Virus record (IMG/VR): IMGVR_UViG_3300003321_000307
Location: 1 to 37,291 of that record
DNA from: a virus
Length of the DNA: 37,291 bases
Direction: 5' to 3' (one strand)
In this document: piece by piece, positions 21,046 to 28,290 of the stretch
How positions within the stretch are numbered: position 1 is the first letter of the stretch
Layout: each line of letters starts with the position of its first letter
Notes under the pieces: generated by a model
Told to the model about the DNA's origin: nothing
Seen by the model: the letters and a program-made list of their open reading frames with translations, nothing else
The model's database searches: none
Program-made: the position numbers and the translations under genes

Positions 21046-21128
21046 GATATTAAATAAATAAACGCAGCCATAACACCAAATACACAAAAACATACCCAGA
21101 AATAAAATATGTAGTCGTCTCGTTTCAT
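21042..21128 (-). CDS. 28-residue membrane peptide between connector genes
   Basis: MKRDDYIFYFWVCFCVFGVM then AAFIYLIS. A charged start and a single hydrophobic helix with two Cys are visible. Its ATG overlaps the connector stop and its TGA overlaps the head-closure ATG, both as ATGA. This double coupling argues that it is translated. A membrane peptide inside a head-joining operon is unexpected; role unknown. Confidence 0.5.
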   Translation of the reverse strand: MKRDDYIFYFWVCFCVFGVMAAFIYLIS

Positions 21129-21685
21129 AATATTGTTGCAAATCTCTTATAATTCTGTAACAGCATGGCTATATTAGATGGCATATCAACCTTACTCATA
21201 TCCCTGTTTTCATAGGTATAGCTAATAATCTGCTTTATAGCCACAATCAAATCATTCGGTATCTGCGTTGTATCAGTATAGCCAACATCCAAACTCAAAA
21301 TAAAAGTTACACATTCGTTGGCATGGATAGTATAATAGTAGTTTGTAAAAAATTCGTACCATGCGTTCCAGTATAGGAAGCCGTTAGCCCATCCTATTAT
21401 AGTGCGCAATGGTTCGTATTTGAATTTGGGCATGTATGTGTTAGTATCGGAGCTATCTTGGTTTACTACAGCCGCACCATTTAAAGGGAATTGAAAGGCG
21501 GTATAGAAATACTTCCCGGTGGTATAAATCGTTTCCGACCGCTGATATAGTCGGTAATTGGTCTCTTTCTCAACAAGGCCGACAGCTGCAATGATTAGAC
21601 CGGTAATTAGGTCGTCATCGTCCATATAATCGACCCTCAAAAAAAGTTTAGCATCTGCCAGTGATAATACGTCTAACGGGCCCAT
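21125..21685 (-). CDS. Head-tail connector protein (HK97 gp6-like)
   Basis: The 186-residue protein has the gp6-like opening LSLADAKLFLRVDYMDDDDL, ITGLIIAAVGLVEKETNYRL, and the C-terminal helix PNDLIVAIKQIISYTYENRD. This family forms the dodecameric ring below the portal. Middle residues are richer in Trp/Tyr (WANGFLYWNAWYEFFTNYYY) than usual. It starts directly after the GT4 glycosyltransferase stop, so the two genes are co-transcribed. Confidence 0.8.
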   Translation of the reverse strand: MGPLDVLSLADAKLFLRVDYMDDDDLITGLIIAAVGLVEKETNYRLYQRSETIYTTGKYFYTAFQFPLNGAAVVNQDSSDTNTYMPKFKYEPLRTIIGWANGFLYWNAWYEFFTNYYYTIHANECVTFILSLDVGYTDTTQIPNDLIVAIKQIISYTYENRDMSKVDMPSNIAMLLQNYKRFATIL

Positions 21686-22663
21686 TTACTTTATCTTCTT
21701 AAACCATTCATCAAATCTTACTAACTCCTCCGCGCTTTTTACAGACACATTAGCTGCCCTATCATAACTAACTTCACTTTGCCATTGCCACGCTTGTGGG
21801 TTCTCCATCAAATATACAATTGTTTCACAATATTTTGTAATATTATTCCGGTCGATATACAACGCAGATCCGCTCAGATTCTCCTGTATCCCCTGAGTTG
21901 GATGAGCAATAACAGGGATGCCGTATTGCATGGCTTCAATTGCGCATTGGCTGAATGATTCAAATTCTGACGGAACGAGTAAGATGCGAGTATTGGCGTA
22001 CACGGTATTCATATCAATTCCGTTAGGTAAGTAATCCATATTCGGTAAATGCGCCTCTATCTGATCGCCATACCCGCCGAATATACCCATGAACTCATAC
22101 TGTGGCAAGCGACTTGCTATTTCAGCGAATATGTGACCACCCTTATTGTGATTACAATTTATGAGCGTTATCTTATTGCCCGTTGATCGCCCAGATACAG
22201 GAGGTAACATTGGATGCAATACAGTTCCATTAAACTGGCTAAAAGTACTAAATAGGTCATCCCGCAATTGATAGGAATTATAAATTATATGCGCACTGCC
22301 AGGTTCGCAATGTCTAACTGCATACATCTTGGAATTATTATGCGCAATGAAAATCAATGGCTTATTATGCTGCTTTGCTTTATTGAATCCATAGCCAGTT
22401 CCGATCAACTGCGTTATTACCACATCGCACCATTTGAAATGCTCATTATTACGCGTGAATATTTCGATGTTTTCGCCCTGCGGATGGATTTCTATGCCAT
22501 CGTGAATATATGGTTGTTTGTTCCCGGCAATAATTCGTATTTCGTGGTTTTTTCGGAGATGATTTACCAAGCGACTTAAATATATTTCTCCGCCAGCAAT
22601 GCCTGAAGCAAACTCTTCATGTTGATGAAACCAGTTATAGGGGCAAATAACAATTTTACTCAT
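21686..22663 (-). CDS. GT4-family glycosyltransferase (GT-B fold)
   Basis: From ATG 22661-22663 (MSKIVICPYNWFHQHEEFAS) the 325-residue product has a GT-B N-terminal domain with GIAGGEIYLSRLVNHLRK, a donor-side INCNHNKGGHIFAEI, and the C-terminal EX7E motif within PSEFESFSQCAIEAMQYGIP followed by VIAHPTQGIQENL. This is the signature of retaining nucleotide-sugar glycosyltransferases. An upstream ATG at 22708 would add 15 residues and include a terminator hairpin, so it is rejected. No signal peptide or membrane span: a cytoplasmic enzyme. Its place inside the connector operon points to virion glycosylation or alternatively to host surface modification. Confidence 0.88.
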   Translation of the reverse strand: MSKIVICPYNWFHQHEEFASGIAGGEIYLSRLVNHLRKNHEIRIIAGNKQPYIHDGIEIHPQGENIEIFTRNNEHFKWCDVVITQLIGTGYGFNKAKQHNKPLIFIAHNNSKMYAVRHCEPGSAHIIYNSYQLRDDLFSTFSQFNGTVLHPMLPPVSGRSTGNKITLINCNHNKGGHIFAEIASRLPQYEFMGIFGGYGDQIEAHLPNMDYLPNGIDMNTVYANTRILLVPSEFESFSQCAIEAMQYGIPVIAHPTQGIQENLSGSALYIDRNNITKYCETIVYLMENPQAWQWQSEVSYDRAANVSVKSAEELVRFDEWFKKIK

Positions 22664-22671
22664 ATATAATG

Positions 22672-22694
22672 AAAAAGGCCTGCCGAAGCAAGCC
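22672..22694 (-). terminator. Terminator-like hairpin in the leader of the GT4 gene
   Basis: On the minus strand GGCTTGC and GCAGGCC pair (one G-U) around a TTCG tetraloop, followed by T5. The T-tract ends 9 nt before the GT4 start codon. Unless bypassed, it would cut off the connector and tail genes from upstream transcription. Confidence 0.8.
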
Positions 22695-22736
22695 ATAAGG
22701 TTTAACAAAGCCGCTCTAAAAGTTTTATAATTTGCT

Positions 22737-22955
22737 TTAAGATGCGGCGGATGCGTTTGGGTCTGTTACCTCAACGGTTACTGAGCTTTGGTAAGCGGTG
22801 ATGGCTGCCATTTTTCCTTCCAGTTCGGTTACAATTGCCTGTGCCTGAGTGCCCAAATCATTGAATTTTGCAATTGACGCGTTCGCGTCATCTACCAACG
22901 CAGCAAGACCGCTGTCATCGGTGGTAATGGTTAATGTCTTTAAAATCTGTGCCAT
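22737..22955 (-). CDS. Small Ala-rich coiled protein, 72 residues
   Basis: MAQILKTLTITTDDSGLAAL begins a protein with a short strand then one long helix (DANASIAKFNDLGTQAQAIV to KMAAITAYQSS) and a C-terminal TVEVTDPNASAAS. It has no charge clusters or signals. Its place between glycosyltransferases and connectors would suit a small head decoration or fibre protein and a glycan acceptor rich in Ser/Thr, but this is speculation. A terminator hairpin follows it. Confidence 0.55.
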   Translation of the reverse strand: MAQILKTLTITTDDSGLAALVDDANASIAKFNDLGTQAQAIVTELEGKMAAITAYQSSVTVEVTDPNASAAS

Positions 22956-22980
22956 AAGTTTTTTATTTTAAAGGTAATGA

Positions 22981-24873
22981 TTAACTATGAAGTATGTATG
23001 GTTTACTGTGCAAAAATTGTGTATAAGAAAACCCATTTTCGCCCCATAACCCGTTTCTTGAATACAGATGTATTGGCATATCCAACTTCAAAGACTCAAG
23101 GATATAGAGCAGGCTGGTATTTGCACTGTGTATCTCCTTTGCCCCCTCAATAACTCCGACCCAATCCAGCATAGTAAATCCTTGCCGCGCTGACATTTCA
23201 ACTATCGGCAACTTTGAGTCGATTTGAGGTGTTATCTGATATTGCGCCTGATTGCCATAGTATCTATTAACCAGAATGTACTTTTTGGGCAATCCTTTCA
23301 TTAATTCAGCTTCAGCATTTCGATCTCTCGCCCATGTTAACTCCCTGAACATTTCCCAACGGTGCCCGTATAATGAATATTTCGCCTGCATGCACATATC
23401 AAGACCTTTCCCCATATTCTCGCTTGCAAACCGATATGGGATCCACTGCCCGTCGATAGTCTGTAACGGCATGCGCGATTCATAAGGGAATTCATGTTTT
23501 GTCTTATCAACAAAGTTTATATCTGGCCAATGCTTTTTTAATGATAAATATTCAGGATTAACAGGCCAAATGCAATCATTACCCTCATCCATCAGGGCGC
23601 GAACTAATGGCACAAGCCAAATTATATCCCCCAAACTTGCAAACTGACCGATTATATATCTTCTTCCTGTAGATTTTGGTTTAATCATAGTTTTATTTTT
23701 ATGAACCCCGAATTGATTTGTTAATTTTTTATGCGGTTGCCGGTAGCCCTCATAACTGAATTTATCTGCCACTTCATCTGGTGCGAACTTCATACCGTGA
23801 GCTTCAAGTTCTTTTCGATAAGTTCGGCAAATATGATGATCTTCAGGATGTGTTAATTTGCAGATACTGGCACTTAATTCCATGAGCCGACGAGACCGGA
23901 GGCTAAATCCGCCATTGCCAACATTCATACTGTCATTATACCACCAGGTAGCGCCGATATAGTCATATTGAAGGAACTCGTCAGACCATGCTTGCCAGTT
24001 GTTCACAAAGCCGTCATGTTGGAAGATAAGACAATGTTCAGTCTTGACATATTTATAGGCCTCCCGCACCAAATATTCGCTGTATGCTTCTTTTGATCTA
24101 ATATCAGGATGCAATAATTGGATGTCGCCGAACTTTATAAACTCGGTGCATTTTTTTAAGGCTGTTTGTATATTATCAGGACGGTTGTCGACGCATAGGA
24201 GAGTTACATCTGGTAAATGCAAAGGAACAAAATTAACGGCAACATCTGGTTGTTCTGTATGATTCATTGACGAGTCGAAGCCGATATGTTCTATGACGGA
24301 TTCTTTGAGGCATAACGCTCCGCCTGCACTTATACATGAGTTGTGATCCCAATTCCCTATTTTTAGTAGCGAAGGTTTAACGTACTGATTATATGTATAT
24401 TTGTCTATGCAAAAATTAATGCCTCCAACTGATTCTTTGCAATACAAACCATTTGCTTCGTATTTTATTTTGTGCCTATCAGTTCCGTTTGCATTTTTTG
24501 TTACGGAATGGAATCCGGTTAAAATACAGCCTCCCAATTCTGGATAGTTGCTTATTAATCTATCAACAAAATCATTTCTAACCAACGCGTCTGAGTCCAA
24601 GTTGATAACAATATCGTTTCGTTGGAATAGTTGCTCGTAACCGATCAATAATGAATCTTTAATGCCCTTGTTTTCTAATTTACCTGTCAGGTTTTTATGA
24701 GAGTCTTTAAAATTAAAGCCGTCAATAAGTTGCAACGTTTCAGGATTGGTACTAGCGTCGTCAACGATCATTAGTTCATCAATTCGCGACAAATCAGCGC
24801 GTCTTAATGAGTCAAGGCATTGCTTTAGGTATTGGGGGCGGTTATAGGTGCATATTAGTAAAGCGACTTTCAT
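22981..24873 (-). CDS. Three-domain glycosyltransferase (GT2 + DUF5672-like + GT9-like)
   Basis: 630 residues. Residues 1-205 are a GT2 (GT-A) domain with ALLICTYNRPQYLKQCLDSL, the ELMIVDDAST strand and the metal-binding NLDSDA motif (Asp93, Asp95). Residues 222-395 resemble DUF5672 transferases (LIFQHDGFVNNWQAWSDEFL, then GATWW and NGGFSLRSRR). Residues 405-630 look like a heptosyltransferase/GT9-type GT-B domain (IIGQFASLGDIIWLVPLVRA). No membrane segment. The start overlaps the methyltransferase stop by 4 nt. Such fused enzymes can build a short oligosaccharide in sequence. The target is not evident from sequence. Confidence 0.8.
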   Translation of the reverse strand: MKVALLICTYNRPQYLKQCLDSLRRADLSRIDELMIVDDASTNPETLQLIDGFNFKDSHKNLTGKLENKGIKDSLLIGYEQLFQRNDIVINLDSDALVRNDFVDRLISNYPELGGCILTGFHSVTKNANGTDRHKIKYEANGLYCKESVGGINFCIDKYTYNQYVKPSLLKIGNWDHNSCISAGGALCLKESVIEHIGFDSSMNHTEQPDVAVNFVPLHLPDVTLLCVDNRPDNIQTALKKCTEFIKFGDIQLLHPDIRSKEAYSEYLVREAYKYVKTEHCLIFQHDGFVNNWQAWSDEFLQYDYIGATWWYNDSMNVGNGGFSLRSRRLMELSASICKLTHPEDHHICRTYRKELEAHGMKFAPDEVADKFSYEGYRQPHKKLTNQFGVHKNKTMIKPKSTGRRYIIGQFASLGDIIWLVPLVRALMDEGNDCIWPVNPEYLSLKKHWPDINFVDKTKHEFPYESRMPLQTIDGQWIPYRFASENMGKGLDMCMQAKYSLYGHRWEMFRELTWARDRNAEAELMKGLPKKYILVNRYYGNQAQYQITPQIDSKLPIVEMSARQGFTMLDWVGVIEGAKEIHSANTSLLYILESLKLDMPIHLYSRNGLWGENGFSYTQFLHSKPYILHS

Positions 24874-25370
24874 TTCATCTTCTCACAAATTACCACAAAG
24901 CTATTATTATAATCAACCCCGCTTACGTAAACCTTATGTCCTAATTTTTTCAGATATACTTCAATTTCGCAGCCCTCAAATTCATGCACATGCTTTCTAT
25001 TGCTCCATACCTGCCAGTATTCCTGAGATTTATGAGGCAAGTATAAAAACAGGATGCCACCGATCTTTATTTTACTAAGCCAATAATCTAATACATTGCA
25101 CCAGTTCTCTTTTACGTGTTCCAAACAATGAGAGCTGTGAATATAATCAAACTCGCCTATCGGCAAATGCATCGCATGATACTTACTATCAATTGAGGGC
25201 TCGATACCAATAGCACCGGGTAGCATCCATTTCTCTTTATAATACCCCACATCAAGGCCATTGCCTTCGCAGTAATACTGTGCCAATGGCCTCACCCATA
25301 AGCTTGCACCGCCTATTGCCTGATGTGAAGGATATGATTTTCCGTTAAATTCAATGAAGTTTAGGGGCAT
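24870..25370 (-). CDS. SAM-dependent methyltransferase (class I, Methyltransf_11-like)
   Basis: From ATG 25368-25370, 1 nt after the upstream stop, the 166-residue product starts MPLNFIEFNGKSYPSHQAIG. Motif I is a compact GNGLDVGYYKEKW; the acidic IGIEPSID follows; motif IV is FDYIHSSHCLEHV; and IKIGGILFLYLPHK forms the post-motif strand. A longer start at 25457 would run through the RHH gene in another frame. This type often methylates sugars or small molecules; with glycosyltransferases beside it, O-methylation of a glycan is a reasonable inference. Confidence 0.8.
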   Translation of the reverse strand: MPLNFIEFNGKSYPSHQAIGGASLWVRPLAQYYCEGNGLDVGYYKEKWMLPGAIGIEPSIDSKYHAMHLPIGEFDYIHSSHCLEHVKENWCNVLDYWLSKIKIGGILFLYLPHKSQEYWQVWSNRKHVHEFEGCEIEVYLKKLGHKVYVSGVDYNNSFVVICEKMK

Positions 25371-25371
25371 G

Positions 25372-25572
25372 TTAAAAATCTGTTGCGTTGTCGTTTGGAT
25401 GATTATCTCTGCCATAGTTCTTTTTCGGAGTATGTCTAACTTCCTGCTTCTGCACATGCTTAGTCAGCACATTATTACAATGACTCGATAATGATCGCTT
25501 ATCTTCTTTGGCCTGCTCTTTCAGGGCTTCGATAGTCTCATCTTCCACCCTTATTTGCAATGGTTTTTTCAT
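25372..25572 (-). CDS. Ribbon-helix-helix DNA-binding protein
   Basis: 66 residues: basic strand KKPLQIRVEDETIEALKEQ, second helix RSLSSHCNNVLTKHVQKQ, and a basic disordered C-terminus (HTPKKNYGRDNH). The strand-helix-helix layout matches Arc/MetJ-type regulators. No toxin gene is paired with it. It is the first gene of the glycosylation unit, right after its promoter, and a 19-bp palindrome in that promoter is a likely autoregulatory operator. The transcript appears to start at or beside its ATG. Confidence 0.7.
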   Translation of the reverse strand: MKKPLQIRVEDETIEALKEQAKEDKRSLSSHCNNVLTKHVQKQEVRHTPKKNYGRDNHPNDNATDF

Positions 25573-25577
25573 GTACG

Positions 25578-25610
25578 TAAATGTAGTTATATTAATTACA
25601 CATTTGCAAA
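25578..25610 (-). promoter_or_regulatory. Promoter and operator-like palindrome of the glycosylation unit
   Basis: On the minus strand, TTTG (25607-25610), a 21-nt spacer and TACATTTA (25578-25585, one mismatch to TAnnTTTG). TGTAGTTATATTAATTACA (25582-25600) is a 19-bp palindrome with 7 of 9 pairs matching, spanning the spacer. Only 5 nt separate the -7 box from the ATG. Confidence 0.6.
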
Positions 25611-25622
25611 CTTTTTATTCAC

Positions 25623-25652
25623 AAAAAAACCGCCATCCCAACCAGATGACGG
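25623..25652 (-). terminator. Second terminator after the capsid gene
   Basis: Minus strand CCGTCATC pairs with GATGGCGG (one G-U), 7-nt loop, then T7 (25623-25629). Together with the hairpin at 25693-25727 it forms a tandem terminator. Confidence 0.8.
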
Positions 25653-25692
25653 CTCTATAAACCAATTAATTAACAACCACGAGTAAATATAC

Positions 25693-25727
25693 AAAAAAAA
25701 TCCCCTCGTTCTTGCAACTTGGGGATT
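25693..25727 (-). terminator. First terminator after the capsid gene
   Basis: Minus strand ATCCCC pairs with GGGGAT around a 15-nt loop, followed by T8. It lies 32 nt after the capsid stop codon. Confidence 0.8.
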
Positions 25728-25761
25728 AAACTACATCTACCTATGAAAAAAATACTAATTA
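25694..25761 (-). repeat. 3' UTR repeat, copy B
   Basis: Second copy of the element at 4953-5012. It shares an identical 17-nt block (ATCTACCTATGAAAAAA, 25735-25751) and a related hairpin, and again starts exactly at the stop codon of the gene in front. Confidence 0.7.
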
Positions 25762-27045
25762 AGAGCCAGGGTTTACAAATCCGCCATGCTGGAAGGCATC
25801 GCTATAATATACCGGCATCGCAACGCGCCCCTCCACTCTTACCGTGATCTGGTTATTCTTCACGTTATCACCGTCCTGTTCGAAGAACTCAACAATCGGA
25901 TCTTCGCGGAATAATAATTCTGCTCCCATTTCCCAATCACCAACAAGGAATGAATTTGCTGCCTGCGCAGTTGATTTATAGGATTTAGTTCCTGCGACCT
26001 CAAGGCCCATACCTGAACCGCCGTAAGAAACCAAACCACCTGGTAATGAATAAATACCGTTGGTATTCCCTGTTGATTGAGAAAGCAACACGTTGTTATA
26101 CCCGATAGGGTCAAGCAATATTCCTGTTGCAGTATGATTCAATACTTCGATCTGGCTGATTGAATCTACCAGCATTTCTACCGATTTGGTTTTACCGCCT
26201 GCGTAGGCAATTGAGTTAGCGGAGTTATACAAACCTAATAACTGGCCGTTAGCGCCGGTTCCGTTCAGGATTTGCGTGTCTTCGGCATCCAGATATTTCT
26301 GCAATAAACGGAACGCTAAGTTACTTTTTAGGGCCGGAATATCATCCAGTGATTTACGTGAAATACGGATATAACCAGCAATGAATTCAGCTTCTGAGCT
26401 TGCTTCTTTATAGCGGATATCAAACTGCGGTTTAGCGCCTGAGTTTTCCTGCCATGCGCCTACCGATCCATCAAAGCCAATTTCTTTTAGGAAGTTGTAC
26501 AACGAGGTGGTCATACGGCCGGTACGCATAATGTCACGCAAGTGAACTTTACGTGAAGGGAAGGGCACGATACCTGGCGCAACCTGTACGTTAGCCGCGG
26601 TTAGGTTTGTGATGCTGGAAAGACCCATATCGCCAACGGCTTTCAACTCCATGCGAACCTTATTCGCGTTTTTCAGCTTACCGGCAGCAAACGCTTTAAT
26701 CTCTTCCAGATTGTCGTCAATGGCTGTGTCAAAAGCCTCTTTGAACGAAACTCCGTTTTCATTAGCTTTTTTATGACCTTTTCGGTTCAGTTCTAAAAGA
26801 GCCTCGTCGTGGTCTTTCAGCTTTTGTTCCCATTCTTTCTTTTCTTCTAATACCGCATCCAATTGAGTTTTAAAGTCGGTATTTGAAGTTACAAGAGATT
26901 TAATCTCTTCTTTAAGCGCATCTTTAACCTCGTTGGTTAACTTCGCGCTATTCTCGCCGCTTTTTTCGTATACTAGGTTCAATTTTTCCTTGACCTGTTT
27001 TACTTCTGGCGAATCTGCTGTTTCTATAATAAATAATTCTGGCAT
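25759..27045 (-). CDS. Major capsid protein (HK97 fold, with scaffolding N-terminus)
   Basis: 428 residues. Residues 10-95 are a charged coiled coil (KEKLNLVYEKSGENSAKLTN ... EEKKEWEQKLKDHDEALLEL), the scaffold-like delta domain removed by the protease. The capsid body starts near residue 130 with DMGLSSITNLTAANVQVAPG and includes LHDIMR-type (LRDIMRTGRMTTSLYNFL), ISRKSLDDIPALKSNLAFRL and ILNGTGANGQLLGLYNSA, all typical of HK97-like capsids. It follows the protease gene by 5 nt and ends at a tandem terminator. The exact cleavage site cannot be read from sequence. Confidence 0.92.
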   Translation of the reverse strand: MPELFIIETADSPEVKQVKEKLNLVYEKSGENSAKLTNEVKDALKEEIKSLVTSNTDFKTQLDAVLEEKKEWEQKLKDHDEALLELNRKGHKKANENGVSFKEAFDTAIDDNLEEIKAFAAGKLKNANKVRMELKAVGDMGLSSITNLTAANVQVAPGIVPFPSRKVHLRDIMRTGRMTTSLYNFLKEIGFDGSVGAWQENSGAKPQFDIRYKEASSEAEFIAGYIRISRKSLDDIPALKSNLAFRLLQKYLDAEDTQILNGTGANGQLLGLYNSANSIAYAGGKTKSVEMLVDSISQIEVLNHTATGILLDPIGYNNVLLSQSTGNTNGIYSLPGGLVSYGGSGMGLEVAGTKSYKSTAQAANSFLVGDWEMGAELLFREDPIVEFFEQDGDNVKNNQITVRVEGRVAMPVYYSDAFQHGGFVNPGS

Positions 27046-27050
27046 TTTCT

Positions 27051-28013
27051 TTAAAAGTTAAATCCGTTAAATTGTTGTTTGATCTCAAATCCAAATCCAT
27101 CAACTAAGGACTTTTCGGCTTGCTGCGCTTTGAGTGCTTTTTGGAACATGCATTTGCATTCAGGGCATTCTACCATTTTAACTGAATCAACCCCATCGTT
27201 GTCAGGGTCGGTTAAAACATTAGAATCATTATCGCCATCTCCGTCAGGATCTGGAAATTCTGATTTGCATTTAGGGCATATTAAAGCGGCTCCTTTGCTT
27301 TCAAGTGAAATTCTCTTGCCTAAATTATAGTATTCGGTATTTATTTGTTTTATTTCAAGTTCTAAAGCCATATACGTTTCATCGCGCATTCCTGGCTCTT
27401 TCAACGCTTTGATGAGTTTTGCTAAACGCTTTGCCAAATCTTCTGGCTTCGAAGCGGACTTCATCCCCTGCATAGTTGCTTTTGGATTAGCCGCCCATGT
27501 TACGGGTGACATTTCAGCTAAATTCAATTCATACAGTTCGCGATACCATGTTTCCCAATCTTGCGCATCTGGCTGAATGATTGCCGATTTTACAGTTTGG
27601 TAGCCAATTGAATTTTGTTCAACCAATCCAGCCGCAATCAATTTCACGGCATCCTCTGCAAAAGTGGCTCCGCTGGTTACTTCTGCTTCATAATATAACC
27701 CTTTGCTATCCTCCTGCAATACTTTTGGTTTGGCTAACACCTGCCAAGTAATGTGCTGGTTTAAGACAAGTATGGAATTATTGCCATTCGGCCCACTTTC
27801 AGCAATAGACTTCTTAAATGCACCTGGCATTATGATATCATCGTCCAAATCCTTATTGCCGAAAATAGCAGCGTAAGCCGTCCATGTTTTTTTAGCCGGG
27901 TCAGCGTCAACTATTTCAGCAGGTGATTGAAAGTCCTTATACTCCATTATTCCGTTAGGCACTGGGATAAGATTGCCTGCTGATTTGTGATAATTTCCGA
28001 ATAGTTTTGCCAT
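27051..28013 (-). CDS. Prohead protease (HK97 type) with zinc-ribbon/Ca-loop C-terminus
   Basis: Residues 35-185 form the prohead protease with the expected catalytic residues: His87 in LVLNQHITW, Ser135 in EQNSIGYQT, and Glu167 in LNLAEMSPVTW. The polypeptide is 320 residues, longer than usual. Residues 246-288 add two Cys pairs (CPKC and CPEC, plus a nearby Cys288) separated by an acidic segment, DPDGDGDNDSNVLTDPDNDG, that resembles thrombospondin type-3 calcium-binding loops. Such an insertion in a protease tail is unusual. The tail may anchor or time the protease inside the procapsid; this is inference. Confidence 0.88.
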   Translation of the reverse strand: MAKLFGNYHKSAGNLIPVPNGIMEYKDFQSPAEIVDADPAKKTWTAYAAIFGNKDLDDDIIMPGAFKKSIAESGPNGNNSILVLNQHITWQVLAKPKVLQEDSKGLYYEAEVTSGATFAEDAVKLIAAGLVEQNSIGYQTVKSAIIQPDAQDWETWYRELYELNLAEMSPVTWAANPKATMQGMKSASKPEDLAKRLAKLIKALKEPGMRDETYMALELEIKQINTEYYNLGKRISLESKGAALICPKCKSEFPDPDGDGDNDSNVLTDPDNDGVDSVKMVECPECKCMFQKALKAQQAEKSLVDGFGFEIKQQFNGFNF

Positions 28014-28021
28014 TTGGGATA

Positions 28022-28054
28022 TAAAAATAAATCATAAGAATAATATTTGGCAAA
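28022..28054 (-). promoter_or_regulatory. Possible promoter of the protease-capsid unit
   Basis: On the minus strand TTTG (28051-28054), a 21-nt spacer and TATTTTTA (28022-28029, one mismatch to TAnnTTTG), ending 8 nt before the protease ATG. The minus-strand operon is interrupted just upstream by opposite-strand genes, which makes a separate promoter useful. Confidence 0.4.
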
Positions 28055-28068
28055 AAACCGTTTCACAC

Positions 28069-28099
28069 TTGTATGTATACACTATTTTGTTTATATTAG
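28069..28099 (+). promoter_or_regulatory. Promoter of the three-gene plus cassette
   Basis: TTG at 28069-28071, a 20-nt spacer and TATATTAG at 28092-28099 (one mismatch to TAnnTTTG). The spacer holds the palindrome TGTATACA (28074-28081). The ATG at 28105 is 5 nt beyond the -7 box, so the transcript should be nearly leaderless. Confidence 0.55.
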
Positions 28100-28104
28100 C
28101 CAGT

Positions 28105-28290
28105 ATGACAGCTATTGAACTTTTCACAAAAATAACATCTGAGCCTAAATGGTATGCCGGATTTTGTAGTCCGCAAAATGCAACTAATATCAAACGAAGA
28201 TTTGAAGCTAAAACTTTAGAGTTTGGCACGCTTGAAAAAATGTTTAACTATTATGGATATTATTTAGAAGCATCTTGGATTAAAAAATGA
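28105..28290 (+). CDS. Small protein, possible helix-turn-helix regulator
   Basis: 61 residues, MTAIELFTKITSEPKWYAGF then SPQNATNIKRRFEAKTLEFG and TLEKMFNYYGYYLEASWIKK. The tail pattern 'IKRRF-x-GTLEKMFNYYGYYLEASW' resembles small Cro-like proteins of Bacteroidota phages. An ATG at 28069 is rejected because it lies in the promoter. First gene of a divergent cassette facing the protease. DNA binding is inferred only from pattern. Confidence 0.5.
   Translation: MTAIELFTKITSEPKWYAGFCSPQNATNIKRRFEAKTLEFGTLEKMFNYYGYYLEASWIKK

Noticed and set aside
20638-21141. 167-residue reading of the head-closure gene
   Set aside because: The first 32 residues overlap a separate membrane peptide with ATGA junctions at both ends, and MNPGKLNHRIRFF is the typical start of the family.
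25372-25572. Antitoxin of a toxin-antitoxin pair
   Set aside because: RHH proteins are often antitoxins, but the next gene is a methyltransferase and no toxin-like small gene is adjacent.
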